A DNA stretch of 64,000 nt from Zeus faber. Its lineage: Eukaryota; Chordata; Actinopteri; Zeiformes; Zeidae. The stretch is taken from NCBI GenBank assembly GCA_960531495.1, contig OY482859.1, positions 17,233,786-17,297,785 on the forward strand, read 5' to 3'. Position 1 is the stretch's first letter; the number at the start of each line of letters is the position of its first letter. Shown here one piece after another: positions 60,251 through 64,000 of the stretch. The notes beneath the pieces were generated by a model, which made no database searches, was not told the origin of the DNA, and saw only the letters and a list, made by a program, of their open reading frames with translations. Position numbers and translations under genes: made by a program.

Positions 60251-62075
60251 TCAGACCCTGGAGGCGGGCGAGGAGGCAGTCAGGGGCGCCATGGACCCGG
60301 TCTCAAAGTCAAAGTCGATGACGCTGCGCGTGACGGTGCTGCTGGTGGAGGAGCCGGTGTTCATCTGCCGCTCCTGTAGGCTCTGGAGATAACTCTGGAA
60401 GGATGAATGCGGAGGCGTTGTTATTTGTACGGATACCCACGACTCTTACCGCGGAAGGTGAGTCAAAAAGACACCGGTAGCACGGCTGTCTGTATATGAA
60501 AAACCATGCAGGTTGGGTGAGGATTTTGAGCTACCTTGTTTTTATGAGGGATCAATCATGTAAGTGAAGCCGTTGACATTGTTTCAGTTTTGTTACTTAA
60601 GACAAATAAAAAATAAGAAGACATTGAGTGTGGACTACTCATACTTGTTCATAGGCCTATATGAAGGTTCTGAAATGTAGAGAAATAATACTAACGGTTG
60701 GTCTCATGTAGGGATGTAGACTTTGATATACTGACCGGAGCGAGTACATCTCCGGCGTAGCGCTTCAGGGGCGGAGGCCGGTGCCGACGGTATGTTTCCC
60801 GCTGTCTCCTGTATCCGTATTTCAGATCGGCCTTTTTCTGCTGCTTCCGGTGGAGAACTGGAGAGATTCAGAGAGAGAGAAGTCAGAATCCGTCGTCAAA
60901 GAGAAGGGACGTTTGGAATGAAAGGAGTCTTGTTAATGGTGTCGCTCTCACCTTGTGGGTGATAAACCCCGGTGGCGGTGATCCTCCACTGCACACACAC
61001 TCCCATCAGACATAGGATGGGACAGATGCCCACGACGGCCCAACTGAACCAGCACAGCGGCCGAGCAGGCACCCGGGAAAGGATCTCGTGCATGTGTCCC
61101 ATCAGCGTGAACCCTTCCACCATGTAATCCACGCTCAGCGTCACCACAGTCGCCCCGAATACCGCCGTGGAGGCGACGGTGAATGCCTTCTGCCAGCGGA
61201 GTGCCAGCGTGGCGCAGGCGACGCTGGCGGCCAGCACGGCGCAGAGAGGCGCCCACGCGGGAGTCAGTTTGTAGAATTGTCCGATGACCAGCAGGTGGGC
61301 GAGGGTGAGCAGGCACCCCAGCTGCAGGCCGGTGACGAAGAGCCCCAGGGCGCACAGCAGCATGGTGACCAGGCCGCACAGCACACCCACGCCCAGGCCG
61401 ATCCCCGCCTTGGTCTCCAGCCCGAGCTGCGTGTCCAGCGCGGGCTCCCTGTGGTACAGGAGGCACGCGACCGCCGACCCCAGCATGAAGCCCGACAGGA
61501 ACATGACCATCTTAAAGCAGCGGTATCCTGACGGAGACACAGGGGAAGGTCGCTCATATACAGAACCTGCTAAAACACGTGTCCTCGTGCTGGAATTTGA
61601 TTTCGATTAAAGGCACGAAGACGTGCAAGGTCTATTCATTTATTAAAACAGTGCAATGTGCGACAGGTGGCCCTGCGTGTGCCGACAGCCCGTGAGGAGC
61701 CCTTCCCCATCTGTTTGCAGCAGATTCGGCTTATCCGACCTAAAGCCCTCGCAGCTTCCGGACACCTGGTTGTTATGGATTTGAGCTCATCGGTCGACTC
61801 AAATAGAATAACGCAACACGTTGATTTTTGAAAACGTGGCGCCTCAATTTGTGCGCATTTACACGAGTGTGTGTCTGTTATGTTATGTTTGACATAAACC
61901 CCTCCTGTGACAAACACTTACCCAAAAAGCAGTAGATAAGTCCAAACGACAGGCACACGGAGCAGACAACGGTTGGAATGACTTCATATTTCTTTTTCAT
62001 CTCCAACGTGCACGTGTCTACTTCAGTGGAGATTGGACCCGGCTCTTCAGTGACATAGAGTGAAGTGTTTTCCAT
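60251..62075 (-). CDS. tmem198b: Transmembrane protein 198 family (TMEM198B-type)
   Basis: Seven-pass membrane protein; TMEM198 has been described as a scaffold that promotes LRP6 phosphorylation in Wnt signalling. Minus-strand coding exons: 62075-61922, 61527-60952, 60857-60736, 60394-60251; all in phase, 331 aa. The N-terminal region holds a glycosylation-type NTS and is followed by hydrophobic segments. The first is VIPTVVCSVCLSFGLIYCFLG; then come FKMVMFLSGFMLGSAVACLL, AGIGLGVGVLCGLVTMLLCA and later helices, ending WFSWAVVGICPILCLMGVCV. The cytoplasmic tail is basic (HRKQQKKADLKYGYRRQRET) and then serine-rich (NTGSSTSSTVTRSVIDFDFE). Human 12q13 carries only a TMEM198B pseudogene beside these neighbours, while TMEM198 itself is on chromosome 2. 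Position therefore suggests the B copy, intact here. Confidence 0.88.
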
Positions 62076-62095
62076 CCTGGTCGATTGTTATTTTG

Positions 62096-64000
62096 GCAAT
62101 ACGGACGGACGGACGGACGGGCGGGGCGGGATTGCGCTTTTTTTTTTTTTTTTTTCCTCTATTCAAGGAAGGAGAGGCCTTGAAGGGTTGTACTTTAGCG
62201 TCCAGGGAAAGAGGAAGCTTTGGAATCAACATTTGCTGAATAATTTCCTGTCTCGCACCTGCCAGTAAAAAAAAAAGAAAGAAAGAAAGAAAAGTTGAAC
62301 AGCATTGTCAACGACACAGAAAGCTAATTATGTGGTTTCTGTCAAGGTGGTAGTTTTTAACTGGTCTCCGGAGGTATGATGAGAAAGGAAAATGGACGAG
62401 GCAAACATTGCTGTTAATCAAGGAGTGATTAATCAATTTCATTTTTGACATCTAAGGAGGTCCTGTGCCTTATTCACGCCTTAATCAGGCATCACCCCTA
62501 ACCCCCAGTATGTGTGTGCGTTTGTGTGTGTGTGTGCGTATGTGTGTGTGTGTGTGTGCGTGTGTGTGTGTTTGTGTGTGTAGCGTCCTCTGGCCTTTCT
62601 CATGCGCTATTCCCCCTCCAGGAACCAGAAGGGGAAGCTCAGGGTCCCCTCTGTATTATGTATAATGTTTCCCTCACGGCACTATTGTTACTGCTCAGGA
62701 TACAGACACGGAAATGGCCCGATGGCCAGCTGCCATGGCTGTGTAACGGCGTCGTTTTGTTTAGAGCAGGTGGTCGAGTGTCGGGTTGACTGGACGAAGT
62801 TGACCAAATAAACAGGAGCCCGCCACGTTCAAAAACTTTGAACAAAAACAAAAGCAGTTTTCCATAACTGGCGGTTGGGAAATGGTGCCTTAAACCGAGG
62901 AACAAAATCCTTTCGACCGCAGCGATAGTAAAACATCAAATATTATAAGAAATACTATTAAGTCTATATCTGTTGAACTTGAATCACCTTTCGGTTCTCT
63001 TTCTGCCTTTCCCTCCAGCATTTGCTATCTTAATGATCTTAAACGGTCAGATCAGATCCCATAGTCAGCAAATGGAATTAAGAGGAGCTTTAGCAGCCTG
63101 GTGCGGCTCACGTCCTGCGGGTTCTCTAACCTCTTGTTCAGGAGTAACTGTGCATTGTGTGTTTTCATCTATTTCAAGATAATGTCAGACCTTTAACATA
63201 AATACTTGAACCTATAGCGCTGTCATTTCTCCATCCTCCAAAAAGATAATGTAACCGTCCACTATCCACGTCAGTAGCAAACACACACGCACACACACCT
63301 TGAAATAAATGTTGTTTTTTTACCTTGAGTGAGGCATGTCTTGGTGGTGGAGATCCCTCCACGTTAAGGATTTGTCACATACCAGCTGCAGCCACAGAGC
63401 GAAGTGAGTGAGGGAAGTTTTTCTCTGTGTTTGACTGGCCTCCTTTGTGAGCCGCACACCAAAGTCCTCCTCTGTGCCTGAGAGAACAGCTGACAGCGCT
63501 GGACGGTGAGACCATCTGGCCGAGCAGCGTGCCGGACAGCGACAGCTCTGTCCCCTGGCCCCGGCCCAGCACCAAGCCCTGCAGCTATAGGACCAGAACC
63601 TGACTGAGGCCGACCTTCTTGTTTTATCCAGGGGTTTCTATTGGCTATTACTAAATATTATATATTACATTACATTACCTTATATTATGTTATATTACAT
63701 AACATTACATTATACTATGTTATATTACATAACATTCCATTACATTAAATTATATAATTTTACTTAATATGACATTATATTATGTTGCATTACATTACAT
63801 TACATTACATTATGTTATATGATGTTATATTATATTACATTATATTATATTATATTACATTATATCACATTACATTACATTACATTATGTTATACATGGT
63901 TTTTGGTGGTATATGTTTTTTTTTTCTACTATAAGGTGATTTCTACATGCCCCCTGTGGCAAAAGGCCCACTCTGTATTTTAAATTCTGAACCCCGTTAC
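62096..64000. repeat. Simple-repeat-rich right flank
   Basis: It holds (GGAC)n at 62101-62120 just 5' of tmem198b, an A/T run at 62139-62155, (GT)n at 62511-62581, (CA)n at 63281-63298 and a 240-bp array of TTATATTACAT-type units at 63655-63895. No gene beyond the candidate exon at 63323-63600 is supported. Confidence 0.65.
63323..63600 (-). other. Candidate untranslated first exon of tmem198b
   Basis: On the minus strand a donor CACTCAAG|GTAAAA lies at 63323. The tmem198b coding exon has an acceptor-like ACCAG one base before its ATG. The sequence upstream of the donor is moderately GC-rich. Connection of the two is an inference only. Confidence 0.25.

Noticed and set aside
63655-63895. TTATATTACAT array as a centromeric or AT-rich origin element
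   Set aside because: Only about 240 bp of degenerate simple repeat, with nothing beyond base composition to support it.

Overview
This window is vertebrate nuclear DNA, most likely from a ray-finned (teleost) fish. The genes are split by GT-AG introns. The proteins match vertebrate families along their whole length, and the repeats are typical of fish: Tc1-like transposons, tRNA-derived SINEs with an UnaL2-type LINE tail, and long (CA)n and (TA)n arrays. Eight protein-coding genes could be rebuilt exon by exon with reading frame preserved at every junction. In order they are nemp1 (+), ormdl2 (-), il23a (-), pan2 (+), spats2 (-), pym1 (+), mmp19 (+) and tmem198b (-). Human relatives of all eight lie on chromosome 12q13, so this is a conserved syntenic block.

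Left part (1-18.1 kb): about 3 kb of repeat-rich flank, then nemp1 (nine coding exons, 433 aa) with a tRNA-Gly(TCC) gene in intron 7 and DNA-transposon debris in intron 8. A gene-poor stretch follows with a CpG-rich patch near 11 kb. Next is ormdl2 on the minus strand (three coding exons, 153 aa) with its CpG-rich first exon near 17.9 kb.

Middle (18-39 kb): il23a (four exons, 198 aa) with an AU-rich 3' region and a TATA/AP-1/kappaB-like promoter. It is head to head with pan2 (24 coding exons, 1191 aa). The largest pan2 intron holds a duplicated non-autonomous element and a nearly complete Tc1-like transposon with an internally deleted transposase.

Right part (39-64 kb): spats2 on the minus strand with two SINEs, a decayed Tc1 copy and several hairpins in its introns. 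It shares a GC-rich divergent promoter region with pym1 (three exons, 207 aa). Then come mmp19 (nine exons, 468 aa) and tmem198b (four coding exons, 331 aa), tail to tail, and about 2 kb of simple repeats.

The genes do not form one pathway; their order reflects ancestral linkage. They cover a nuclear envelope protein, a regulator of sphingolipid synthesis, a cytokine subunit, an mRNA deadenylase, a cytoplasmic RNA-biology protein, an exon-junction-complex recycling factor, a matrix metalloproteinase and a multi-pass membrane scaffold. I found no clearly new multi-gene system. The most unusual items are structural: a perfect 51-nt palindrome, other intronic hairpins, two GC-AG introns each with a GT donor 4 nt downstream, and an isolated exon-like segment at 37.9 kb.
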